Assembly: GCA_903849835.1 (NCBI GenBank)
Contig: CAINKA010000046.1
Coordinates: 1-9,879 of the forward strand
Direction of reading: 5' to 3'
From: an uncultured Alphaproteobacteria bacterium
Lineage (GTDB): Bacteria > Pseudomonadota > Alphaproteobacteria > Rickettsiales > UBA1997
Length of the DNA stretch: 9,879 nt
Shown: positions 1 to 7,650 of the stretch, piece by piece
How positions within the stretch are numbered: the first letter of the stretch is position 1
Layout: every line of letters begins with the position of its first letter
Translations under genes and position numbers: made by a program
The notes under the pieces: model-generated
What the model was told of the DNA's origin: nothing
What the model saw: only the letters and a program-made list of their open reading frames with translations
Databases searched by the model: none

Positions 1-325
1 AAATATTTTTTTTCTCATTTTTGTAGAGAGCGGGAGATAAAAAAAGATAAATTTCTGTAACGAAAATCGGAAAAGAAAAAAATAAAGATGAGGAAAAAGA
101 AAGTTTTAAATATGTCGTGAATGCTTCTCCGGGGCTGGTGTAGATCAATCTATGATTTTGATGTTGAGAAGAAATTTCTAAAAAAGGCTGCAATAAAAAT
201 TGATAAATTTTTTCTGAAAAAAAATAACAGATGACGAAAGCGACAAGAAAAAAAACCAAACAAAAAATTATTCTTCTGCGAAATTCTGCGAGATGTTGAT
301 GGAGAGTCATTGGGGGATTTTGCAT
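1..325 (-). CDS. tatC: TatC, Sec-independent (Tat) protein translocase subunit, 3' part cut off by window edge
   Basis: TatC is the multi-spanning inner-membrane receptor of the twin-arginine translocase, which exports folded proteins. I translated this frame by hand: 108 codons are open from ATG at 325 to the left edge with no stop. The N-terminus has the family signature HLAEFRRRI (residues 11-19; usual form HLxELRxR), followed by a first membrane helix (about 20-37). The first periplasmic stretch contains RLIYTSPGEAFTTYLK (59-74), then a second helix, then LSPALYKNEKK (96-106), matching the family's APALYKxER loop with its conserved glutamate. The full protein is usually about 240-260 aa, so under half is present. 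ATG 325 directly follows a TAA inside a 7-bp repeat; an in-frame ATG at 310 (MTLHQHLAEF) is an equally good start. Neither has a visible ribosome binding site. It lies 88 bases downstream of the pilin-like gene, same strand. Identification rests on motif recognition and is strong. Confidence 0.9.
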   Translation of the reverse strand, partial: MQNPPMTLHQHLAEFRRRIIFCLVFFLVAFVICYFFSEKIYQFLLQPFLEISSQHQNHRLIYTSPGEAFTTYLKLSFSSSLFFSFPIFVTEIYLFLSPALYKNEKKNI

Positions 326-351
326 TTAACATTTAACATTTAGCATTTATC
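324..351. repeat. Heptanucleotide tandem repeat at the tatC start
   Basis: Four consecutive 7-bp units on the plus strand: atttaac, atttaac, atttagc, atttatc. Read in the gene direction this is a run of TAAATG-like units, so each unit offers a TAA stop followed by a possible ATG. The ATG at 325 is the last of these. The tract therefore forms the whole immediate upstream region of tatC. A similar 7-bp tract lies in front of rlmH (9298-9331). Confidence 0.8.
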
Positions 352-413
352 AAAATCGTGCGAAGCCTTGAGGGCTCTGCATTTGCAGCGGAGTCAACCA
401 AATGATAAATTTT
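326..413. other. Intergenic spacer between pilin-like gene and tatC, with an inverted repeat
   Basis: Eighty-eight non-coding bases. Besides the 7-bp repeat, there is an 8-bp inverted repeat, atttatca at 345-352 and tgataaat at 403-410, which could close a roughly 65-base hairpin. Inside it are two short stems: ctgc/gcag around attt, and agcc/ggct on the minus strand. On the minus strand no T-run follows a stem, so I do not call a Rho-independent terminator; read-through into tatC is plausible. The role of the structure is unknown. Confidence 0.4.
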
Positions 414-1133
414 TTACCTAGCTTCAATTCTAAGCTGACAAGAAGGACCAACTGCGCTTTCGCTATACTCGTTGAATTTTACGCATTCATCATTTTCCAA
501 AGTGTTTAATAAATTTCCTCCTGCGGCAACGACCCTTCCTTTTCTTGGATTTCCGTCGTCAATTTTTTTGTCGAATAAAAAAGCTTCATCGGTTCGAAGG
601 CTGCCATTGTTGGTGTAGAGACGATCTGAGTCCGCGGTGTAAAATCCAATTTGATAAAAAGTTTTTCCGTCAGCTCCAAATGCGATGATGCCAATTTTTT
701 CTCCAACTTTGCTGATTGGAAATGTGTTGCCGATTTTTGCGTCTGAATCTTCTCCACCATCGTAAATTTCATCGAGCATTCTTGCTTTTGAGAGATGCAT
801 CCAAAAATTTGAGATCTCGCCATTTGCCATCATAACTCTTTGCAAGCGATCGGTGACGACATTGTCGCCATTGCCACCGCTGTTGGTTTCTGTGATGCCG
901 TAGGTGACGGTGTCCGCGATGTCTCCCGGAAGTGCATGATACTTTTCTGTGAAGTTATTCAGAGCGATGTCGTATTTTCTGATCTGCATGATCAGAGATT
1001 TTATGTTATTTTCTTTGATGGTTTTTTTCGCAAAAAAAACTGCGCTGATCGTGATGGTGATGATGCAAATGGTGATCAAAGTTTCGATGAGGGTGAAAGC
1101 TTTTTTGTGAAAATTTTTTTTGGAAGAGTCCAT
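414..1133 (-). CDS. Type IV pilin-like protein (pseudopilin) with class III signal sequence
   Basis: This is a 239-aa protein with a prepilin leader. A short basic leader (residues 1-12) ends in KKA|FTLIETLI, giving cleavage before Phe13 and the invariant Glu at mature position 5 (Glu17). A hydrophobic helix follows (13-35). Alanine rather than glycine at -1 is tolerated by prepilin peptidases. After the helix comes an amphipathic stretch and the motif YHALPGD (65-71), familiar to me from alphaproteobacterial pilin-like proteins. The C-terminus has two cysteines, C217 and C232, placed like the disulfide-bonded D-loop of type IV pilins. By family it would insert in the inner membrane and be processed by a prepilin peptidase; no peptidase or assembly ATPase lies in the window. 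The start is 15 bases after the virB6-like stop, implying co-transcription. No Shine-Dalgarno is visible. Pilin-like is secure; the specific role (pilus, secretion pseudopilus or competence) is not. Confidence 0.85.
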   Translation of the reverse strand: MDSSKKNFHKKAFTLIETLITICIITITISAVFFAKKTIKENNIKSLIMQIRKYDIALNNFTEKYHALPGDIADTVTYGITETNSGGNGDNVVTDRLQRVMMANGEISNFWMHLSKARMLDEIYDGGEDSDAKIGNTFPISKVGEKIGIIAFGADGKTFYQIGFYTADSDRLYTNNGSLRTDEAFLFDKKIDDGNPRKGRVVAAGGNLLNTLENDECVKFNEYSESAVGPSCQLRIEAR

Positions 1134-1148
1134 AAGTTGTTAGGAATT

Positions 1149-4100
1149 TTAAGTGTTATCTTCTGTAGGCGTGGGAGGAGGAGCGCGTCTGAACATCGGA
1201 TTGTCATGCATACGCATTTTAGGGCCACTACTTACTGTTGGAGTTTCTTCTCCCAGATTCAACTCAACATCTTCTTCTAGAGGATTTAATCCAACTGTAG
1301 CTTTATCTGCGGCTTCTTCCATCACCTCAACATCTTGTTCATTTGGATCTAGCCCAGTTTTTGCTGCCGTAGCAGCAGCTGATGCGACAGTGGGAGCGGC
1401 AGCGGCAGGGGGAGTGGCAGGGGGAGTGGCAGGGGGAGTGGGAGTAGAAGTTGGAAGAGGTGCATCATCTTCATGCAAAGAATCTCTAACTTTTGTCAAC
1501 GCAGTTCTCTTTTCTCTCAATACTAAACCTGCGGATTTTTCTTTGTTGATTGCCGTATCGGCTGGAAGAGTTTTGCTGCGTAAATTTTTTGCTAAAGATT
1601 GTGCCCTTCCTTTTTCTGCATTTATTGCCTCATTCGCTTTGCTTCTTTCTCTTGAGAATGGTTTTGTTTTTTTCTTGTCCTTTTCCAATTTTTTGAGTCT
1701 TTCAGGGCTTTGTTCAAGATCTGCTTTCATTCCTCGATATTCAGGCGTTTCCTCTACTCCTTTTCTTTCCTCTCTAGCGGCATTCTCGCGCTCTTCTGTT
1801 TCTGCGACATCTTTGTCGACTTCTGCAAGTTCTTTGTCCGCGCTTTCTTTCGCACCGTGCTTTGCTTCTATTTTGGCTTTTGCTCTAGAATCTTTGCTTG
1901 CCAGACCAGATGCTTTTATTCTAGCAACACTCTTTTTCGCCGCTTTAGTAACTACGTTGCTAGCAGAGCTGTCTATCGCACTAACTTCATCCAGATAAGA
2001 GGATTCTCTCTCCAATTCCGCGACCGCATCTTCATTCGCAGCTCCAGTGACGGTTGTTTTTTTCGCGGCGGCGTTTGCTTTGACTCTGTCTCTGATTGCC
2101 TTTTTTTCACGATCGCTTCGAAGTGCATTCCCCAATGCTCCGCCAGCCATTTTTTCTACAGCTCCTTCACTTTCTAGTTGGTGAGCTGCTTTTCTATATT
2201 CGGCATTGTTTAGTTTTTCGAGCGCGCCACCAACTGCATCTCCAACCTTTCCAGCTACCTTTCCAGCTACCTTTGAAGCTGCTTCGCCCGCGGATTCAGC
2301 TACTGTTGCTAATTTATCACCAGCTCTGTCAAACAGCTTTTGTTGGTAAGCTATTCCGTCATCCAAAAACGTGCCATCTTTCCTAGATTTATTAATTGCC
2401 TTTGCAGCGCCTATTGCGCTGTTTGTAGCTGATTTTATTCCTCCCCAAGCTTTTTTTGGTGCAGCTAAAGTAGCTTTTCCGACGGATTTCGCTCCGGATA
2501 TGGTAGCAGATCCGGCGGATTTTAATCCCTTTAGAGCTGCACCTCCAGCATCTCTAGCGATCGCCTTTTTGCTCTTACCAACTTCAATTTCACCTTTTTT
2601 AACTGAGGCGAGGAAGGCTCGTTTTGCATCTGGAGTCAGATTTTTCATCGCATCTTTTGCATCCCCGCTTGAAAATTTTGTCTTCGCATCTCTTTCGCCA
2701 AGAGAAGTTCTTAAAGATCCTCCTTGGGAAACAGATTGTTTTGCTGCCATCGCTGCCGCTACGAATACGTTGCTGCCTTCATATTTCAAGCCCTTGTCAT
2801 TTTTTAGTTCTGCCATTTTTGTAGCATTAAATCCAAGTTCTGTACCTCTTCTGCTCATTGCCTCATCTCTGGCTTTGTTTAGAATTTTTTGTTGCTCAGG
2901 TTTGCTTTTACCGGCAAGTGAACCGGCATTTTCTTTTTTGAATCTTTTAACCTCATTATTTCCAGCTTTTGCTAGTTCTGACTTTTGGTTGGAAGTTTCC
3001 TTATTTTTTACCCTCAGTTCATTACGAGCCTTATCCGCATTCTTTCCGTGATCGAATAATTTTTGATCAACTCTAGCTCCTGCTTGCGAAATATATTCTC
3101 CCGCTTTTTTCCCTAAGGTTGAATTGCTAATTTCTTTTTTCATGGAGGCTGCTGCTGATTGAAAACCGCCGGCAACTGTAGTCGCTTTTATTCCTCCCCC
3201 AATTCCTGCAGCCAGATCAGACATAAATCCGATGAATTTATTCATCAGAGATGCGATGACCCAAATAAATAAAATTGAAAATAACGAAGGAATTCCGTCT
3301 GGATTTCCAATGTTGCCGACATCCGATTGAGCGTTTGTTCGCGGTGGTAGGGAGGCGATTGTCCAGAATGAAAGTAGCGTGACGCGAGTGATGTAAATGT
3401 TGATCGTCCAAACTTCATCCCAGCAAATTTTATAGCCCAACGACATTTTTATGACTTCATACATCATCATGTTGAAGAAGGAGAGGGTCGTGAGTAAGAA
3501 AATTTGTTGCAGCGAAAATCCGATCAGCTGTTTGAGCCAGTTATCGAACATGCCTTTCGTGGTTTGGAAAAGTGTAAAGAGGAAGAAAATTGGCCCAAGT
3601 GTGAAGAGGATCGAAAGGAATATTTGCGCTGTGAGATAAATCAGAACTGCGTTTGCAACAGCGTAAACATAGAGCAGGAAGCTGTTGTAAATGATCAGAA
3701 GATATGCCCATCCGAAGATGCTGGCGAAGAGAAGCGCTGCGATTTTTTTCTGCACTGCTTGCGAAAAAAACATTCCAAAAACTTTATCGACAGAACTGAA
3801 GAGAATCGATTTGTCGTAGTAATCAGAGTTTGCGATTGCCTGAGAAACTTCGGCTGAATTGTCGAAGGAGGATGCCATCATGAAGGCGAGGAAATCAGTG
3901 CCTCCTTTAAAAAACTGCACAACTATTTCGTTGAAAAATTTCCATCCAGTTTCTCCAACAAAAAGATAAATCAATCCGATTTTTATGATGCGTTGCAATG
4001 TCTCTGTAGCGTTGGCCTCACTCATTCCCATGAGATAACCAAATCCATAAAATGTGAACATCATCACCAAGCTGAGATTCAGAATGGTTTTATATCTTGG

Positions 4101-7100
4101 GTCGGAGATCAGGAGTTTGTACATCCTTTCTGTTTGACCAATTGTGCTGCGATCTTTTTTTCCATCCATCACTTCGATTATTGGCGTGATCACGCCTCCG
4201 ATGATGTTTGAAGTAGCTCCGGATCCTGGGCTTTTTACTTTGACGTTAACGTAATATTGGCCGCTGTTATTTAGGTATTTGTTGCCGCAATAAAATTCTT
4301 TTACACATTTGGTTTTGCCACCGCTGGGAGAGTCTGTCGGAACTTCAGTGGCGCCGCAAATCCCTGAGTTTGGAGATTCGTAAAATGGGTTTTTAAGCTT
4401 GATGCCGTTTAATGCGCCAGAGCCTGATCCTATGACGCAATTAGGAATTTCTGGATCCAAAATTTTAAATGTGATTCTAAATTTAGAAATTTCTGCATTC
4501 ATCGCATCCACGTCGAGAGGAGTGCCGCCAAAAAGTTTTTTATTTTGTATCTCATTTGCAGTGCGATATTCTTTTGTGTGGCAATAGAAATTCGCTCCAG
4601 GCTCTGCAACCAACCCTTGCGCTGAGTGTGTGCAATAGTTTTCGCCAGTAAAACTTACATCTCTTCTTTGGATGTTTCCGTAATCATCAAATTTGTAATT
4701 GCCGGAAAATATTGGAGATCCGATTACGTCCGTTGGAACGTTGATTCTTACGATCGATGGCTGTCCAGAAATTTGGTCTGGAGCGCTTTCTGTTGGACTA
4801 CAAATATCGCTGGTAGCAGAGTTTTCTCGACAAAGAATTGCCTGCAGCCATTGACCATTGTTAAATTCTAGCATGCTTGAAGTGGCAATTTTAAAGCCGT
4901 TGGTGCCGGTGTAGCCAGTGCCTGATGAGCTATTGTTTGAATAGCCTAATGTGCTGGTGTCTATGAAAGAGCCGTTGCCATCAAGTATAAAAAATCGCAA
5001 TCTTCCTGACTGGGGAAAGGTGATCGGAATTTTGAGTTGAAAAATCTTGTTGAGAGGAGGGTCAGTCTCATTCGTTCCCGAATAAGAGAAGTTCTCAAAA
5101 TTACCGTAAATACCATTAAAGCTTCCCAATTTCACAGCTCCTTTTGCAAAGCTTGTATCAGCTAATTGCGCTATAGTGAAACCTGTTGCGAGTGGTATGT
5201 TGTTAACTTTTCCTTTGTAGTTTTCTAAGTCGTAACATTGGTTCAAATTGTTAACCACAATCTTTGCAGGCGTATTTCCTTTTGCTAGCATCGCAGTGGC
5301 GCAGATGTCGCATGAGGCTGAGGTGTAAAGTGGTGGATGTACGACTCCATGATCATCAGTTGCAGAAATCGGGAATGTCATGCAAGTGCCTGCTTTAGTT
5401 TCTTCCGCAGTGCAAGATTCTTTACAATTTCCCTCTCTGCTTGAGCCGATGGTGCAAGTTCTCGTGTATTGATTGCTCTCAGTGCCGGCGGTGCATTCTA
5501 TTTTTTTGCGGCATGAGTTAGCGCAGTAAGCGCCTGAATCTTCCTTGCTGCACACTGCTGCATCAGTTCTGCATCCTATCAAAACACCATCTTTGTATTC
5601 TGGCGCGCAATCCATGTTTTGCACAAGATCATCAGCCTTTCCTCGGCATAATAATGCTGGACGTTGAGTGATATACATTGCCATCCCGATGCCGCATTCT
5701 GTCGAATAGCCAGCGCCACCCTTAAATTTTCCATCCCAACTTTCTGGAGAGAAGCGTATTACCTGTCCTTTTCGTACAAAAATATTTTTTGCTGGAGAAA
5801 CGGAGTTGGTCCAAGAATCCGTTGCGACATTGAGATTTGCTAACGGATCAGTTGACATCGGCCTATTGGAACTAAGCGACGGATTCTGATCCGTGCTCAT
5901 GAAGTCATCATATTCGTAAAAATCTGCTGTAAAATTTGAATTAAGATTTGTCGAACGTCCGGTTGGATTGATGATTCTGGCTTTGATTTTGCAGCTAGGG
6001 GATGTGCCATCCAAGATTTTAAATTCGACAATGCCAGACACTTCCATTTTGAGGTCGTGATATTTGTTGAATCTAACGGCGATTACGTGGTCGCAAGTGA
6101 TGTTGTTAGGACCGTATTTTGTGTTATCTTGTCTAATTATTAATTTCTGTCCCGGTTCTAGAGTGATGTGTCGCGCACTCCACGAGAGATTGCTAATGCC
6201 AATTATTTTTTCTAGAGTGTTACTCGGGCCAACCAGTTCACTGTATAAATCTTCGGTGCCGTTATTGATTGTTGCGGTTAAATTGAGGGGGCAGCCGTCG
6301 ATAAGAGACTTAAAAGAAATTTTGTAAGCATCTGGGGTTGGAGTGGTGATGATGAATGGGTCAGTGTCGCTTGAATTGGAGAGGCCTGTAAGAAGCATTC
6401 CTCTGTTTGACGGAACATTTTCTGCTCCAGCGCATATTCCGTTATTGTCGCAGGAGATTTCGTAGAATGGATCAGTCTTCGCTCTTAGTGAAGACGGTAA
6501 ATTATCTGGTTCGAGCCCATCCCCATTCCACCTAATCATGCCGCCATATGTTGTGAGTGTTGTGGTTTTGTAATTTGAAGAAATTGGGAATGTGGTGCTA
6601 ACGAGAGTGTCATTTATTCCGCTATATCCCAAGAGGGTGTAAGAGCCGGTTGTGCAGAGGGAGCTAGTTGGTGATGAGCCGTCGTAAACACATTTCCAAG
6701 CTGATCTATCTGGCAACAATGGAACGCCTTTTGATCCAGACACTTCAGTTGATGCCGCGGCGTCGAATTCATATCCGGGAGGATGAGGAATTAAAAAAGC
6801 TATGACTCTCCTGGTCCCATTTAATAGCTCTGAGATTGGCGCAGTGGCATTATTTCCAGCGCCGAGAGTGTCGGTTCCATCAGTCCATTTGCCGCTAAAT
6901 TTTAAGTCTAAAGTTTGTCCACTTCTGACATCGAAAAAATTATTATTCCAAAAAGAATTGTTTGAATGCGGAATTGGAGTGTCTGCTTTAACGTGAAAAT
7001 TTGGAGAAGATGAGGAGTCTCCCAACTTAACATTTCCAACGGCTCTGATGAATATTTGCGATCCGGGTTTGATTGTTACCCCGATATTTTTCCCAGCAAC

Positions 7101-7577
7101 TTTGTTAGAGGTTGAAACCCATCTTGGTTCTGAAGAGGAGTTGCTTGCTCCTGCGTTACTCAAGCAATTTTGTATTACGTTGCTTATACAAAGGCTTTGT
7201 AGCGGTCGGTTTGCAAAGCCGCTACATCCAGAGTTTGCAGGGATTGGGGCTGATTGCACATTTCCAATTCCATCGTCTAATGAAACATTTCCGGCTGTCA
7301 GATGATAACAGGAAGGTGCTCCGTCGGGACATTTTCTTAATCCACCACTTTGATCATCGAGGCTTTTTGAGGGATCGTAAGAACAATCGCCCTGAGAAGA
7401 GTTTGATGAAATTGTTAATGTTTCTGATTCATATTCCCCAAAATCATCAGCATCAATACAGCCTTGGTCGCTACAAGAAGAGGAGAGGGCGAAAAGAAAA
7501 ATTAGCGCAAAAATTTTGGATGAAATTTTTGCAAGAAAATTCTGATTATTTTGATTTGATTGTTTCGGTGCCGACAC
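1149..7577 (-). CDS. Giant VirB6/TrbL-family type IV secretion channel protein with extended periplasmic and cytoplasmic regions
   Basis: This is a 2142-aa protein; ordinary VirB6 is about 300 aa. VirB6 proteins are polytopic inner-membrane parts of the T4SS translocation channel. An N-terminal hydrophobic signal (about 22-31) ends at C35, a poor lipobox, and is followed by C40-IDADDFG. Residues about 50-1150 are Asn/Ser/Gly-rich and apparently extracytoplasmic, with a cysteine cluster at about 643-760 and internal duplications. The membrane core is about 1164-1455: helices near 1164-1185, 1196-1216, 1278-1340, 1352-1380, 1392-1410 and 1430-1452. It includes LGPIFFLFTLFQTTKGMFDN and a following Trp, typical of TrbL/VirB6. 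The tail (1460-2142) is Ala/Lys/Glu-rich, with coiled-coil-like sequence at about 1905-2005 and a Pro/Ala/Thr segment near 2046-2065. GTG is the start: an in-frame TAG lies three codons upstream, and a weak AGG precedes it. No frame break. The 73-base gap after the ELM1-family gene shows no convincing promoter. The family is secure; the Rickettsiales link is inferred. Confidence 0.9.
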   Translation of the reverse strand: MSAPKQSNQNNQNFLAKISSKIFALIFLFALSSSCSDQGCIDADDFGEYESETLTISSNSSQGDCSYDPSKSLDDQSGGLRKCPDGAPSCYHLTAGNVSLDDGIGNVQSAPIPANSGCSGFANRPLQSLCISNVIQNCLSNAGASNSSSEPRWVSTSNKVAGKNIGVTIKPGSQIFIRAVGNVKLGDSSSSPNFHVKADTPIPHSNNSFWNNNFFDVRSGQTLDLKFSGKWTDGTDTLGAGNNATAPISELLNGTRRVIAFLIPHPPGYEFDAAASTEVSGSKGVPLLPDRSAWKCVYDGSSPTSSLCTTGSYTLLGYSGINDTLVSTTFPISSNYKTTTLTTYGGMIRWNGDGLEPDNLPSSLRAKTDPFYEISCDNNGICAGAENVPSNRGMLLTGLSNSSDTDPFIITTPTPDAYKISFKSLIDGCPLNLTATINNGTEDLYSELVGPSNTLEKIIGISNLSWSARHITLEPGQKLIIRQDNTKYGPNNITCDHVIAVRFNKYHDLKMEVSGIVEFKILDGTSPSCKIKARIINPTGRSTNLNSNFTADFYEYDDFMSTDQNPSLSSNRPMSTDPLANLNVATDSWTNSVSPAKNIFVRKGQVIRFSPESWDGKFKGGAGYSTECGIGMAMYITQRPALLCRGKADDLVQNMDCAPEYKDGVLIGCRTDAAVCSKEDSGAYCANSCRKKIECTAGTESNQYTRTCTIGSSREGNCKESCTAEETKAGTCMTFPISATDDHGVVHPPLYTSASCDICATAMLAKGNTPAKIVVNNLNQCYDLENYKGKVNNIPLATGFTIAQLADTSFAKGAVKLGSFNGIYGNFENFSYSGTNETDPPLNKIFQLKIPITFPQSGRLRFFILDGNGSFIDTSTLGYSNNSSSGTGYTGTNGFKIATSSMLEFNNGQWLQAILCRENSATSDICSPTESAPDQISGQPSIVRINVPTDVIGSPIFSGNYKFDDYGNIQRRDVSFTGENYCTHSAQGLVAEPGANFYCHTKEYRTANEIQNKKLFGGTPLDVDAMNAEISKFRITFKILDPEIPNCVIGSGSGALNGIKLKNPFYESPNSGICGATEVPTDSPSGGKTKCVKEFYCGNKYLNNSGQYYVNVKVKSPGSGATSNIIGGVITPIIEVMDGKKDRSTIGQTERMYKLLISDPRYKTILNLSLVMMFTFYGFGYLMGMSEANATETLQRIIKIGLIYLFVGETGWKFFNEIVVQFFKGGTDFLAFMMASSFDNSAEVSQAIANSDYYDKSILFSSVDKVFGMFFSQAVQKKIAALLFASIFGWAYLLIIYNSFLLYVYAVANAVLIYLTAQIFLSILFTLGPIFFLFTLFQTTKGMFDNWLKQLIGFSLQQIFLLTTLSFFNMMMYEVIKMSLGYKICWDEVWTINIYITRVTLLSFWTIASLPPRTNAQSDVGNIGNPDGIPSLFSILFIWVIASLMNKFIGFMSDLAAGIGGGIKATTVAGGFQSAAASMKKEISNSTLGKKAGEYISQAGARVDQKLFDHGKNADKARNELRVKNKETSNQKSELAKAGNNEVKRFKKENAGSLAGKSKPEQQKILNKARDEAMSRRGTELGFNATKMAELKNDKGLKYEGSNVFVAAAMAAKQSVSQGGSLRTSLGERDAKTKFSSGDAKDAMKNLTPDAKRAFLASVKKGEIEVGKSKKAIARDAGGAALKGLKSAGSATISGAKSVGKATLAAPKKAWGGIKSATNSAIGAAKAINKSRKDGTFLDDGIAYQQKLFDRAGDKLATVAESAGEAASKVAGKVAGKVGDAVGGALEKLNNAEYRKAAHQLESEGAVEKMAGGALGNALRSDREKKAIRDRVKANAAAKKTTVTGAANEDAVAELERESSYLDEVSAIDSSASNVVTKAAKKSVARIKASGLASKDSRAKAKIEAKHGAKESADKELAEVDKDVAETEERENAAREERKGVEETPEYRGMKADLEQSPERLKKLEKDKKKTKPFSRERSKANEAINAEKGRAQSLAKNLRSKTLPADTAINKEKSAGLVLREKRTALTKVRDSLHEDDAPLPTSTPTPPATPPATPPAAAAPTVASAAATAAKTGLDPNEQDVEVMEEAADKATVGLNPLEEDVELNLGEETPTVSSGPKMRMHDNPMFRRAPPPTPTEDNT
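1404..1439 (-). repeat. 12-bp coding tandem repeat in the virB6-like tail
   Basis: Three perfect copies of ggcagggggagt (plus strand) encode a repeating Thr-Pro-Pro-Ala segment at about residues 2047-2058. The unit is a multiple of three, so copy-number change would keep the frame and only change the length of a flexible Pro-rich linker. Confidence 0.85.
2251..2274 (-). repeat. 12-bp coding direct repeat (Val-Ala-Gly-Lys) in the virB6-like tail
   Basis: Two adjacent perfect copies of ccagctaccttt on the plus strand encode the KVAGKVAGKV stretch, flanked by a degenerate third copy. This is part of a Gly/Ala/Lys-rich region with many small-residue amphipathic segments. Confidence 0.75.
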
Positions 7578-7650
7578 TAGAGCCTAAGTTGCTTGCGGGA
7601 GTTCAGAAAAATAAACTTTGTGATGGTAAAAATGTCCAAAAGTTAATCAA

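Noticed and set aside
51..143. Plus-strand open stretch ending in NASPGLV-stop, looking like a C-terminus
   Set aside because: Antisense to tatC; a stop at 48-50 and the absence of a start leave no room for a gene.
150..332. Minus-strand 60-codon open frame
   Set aside because: It overlaps tatC in another frame; the tatC frame has clear family motifs, while this one is a Phe/Ser/Arg-rich shadow.
506..823. Minus-strand 105-codon open frame inside the pilin-like gene
   Set aside because: Alternative frame of a gene with recognisable pilin features; no motifs of its own.
840..1280. Plus-strand 146-codon open frame
   Set aside because: Antisense to the pilin-like and virB6-like genes, with no recognisable domain.
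1153..1998. Plus-strand 281-codon open frame, Ala/Ser/Val-rich
   Set aside because: Antisense of the low-complexity virB6-like tail, where GC-rich Ala/Glu/Lys codons keep the opposite strand open. The same applies to the plus-strand frame at 2371-3051.
1149..7577. Frameshift or fusion explaining the unusual virB6-like length
   Set aside because: The frame is continuous, with a signal-like start, a typical membrane core and a natural stop. Long extended VirB6 proteins are known in Rickettsiales, so a single intact gene is the simpler reading.
7578..7650. Promoter for the virB6-like gene
   Set aside because: The best -35/-10 pairs on the minus strand (such as TTGGAC with GTTTAT) match the consensus too weakly in AT-rich sequence to report.
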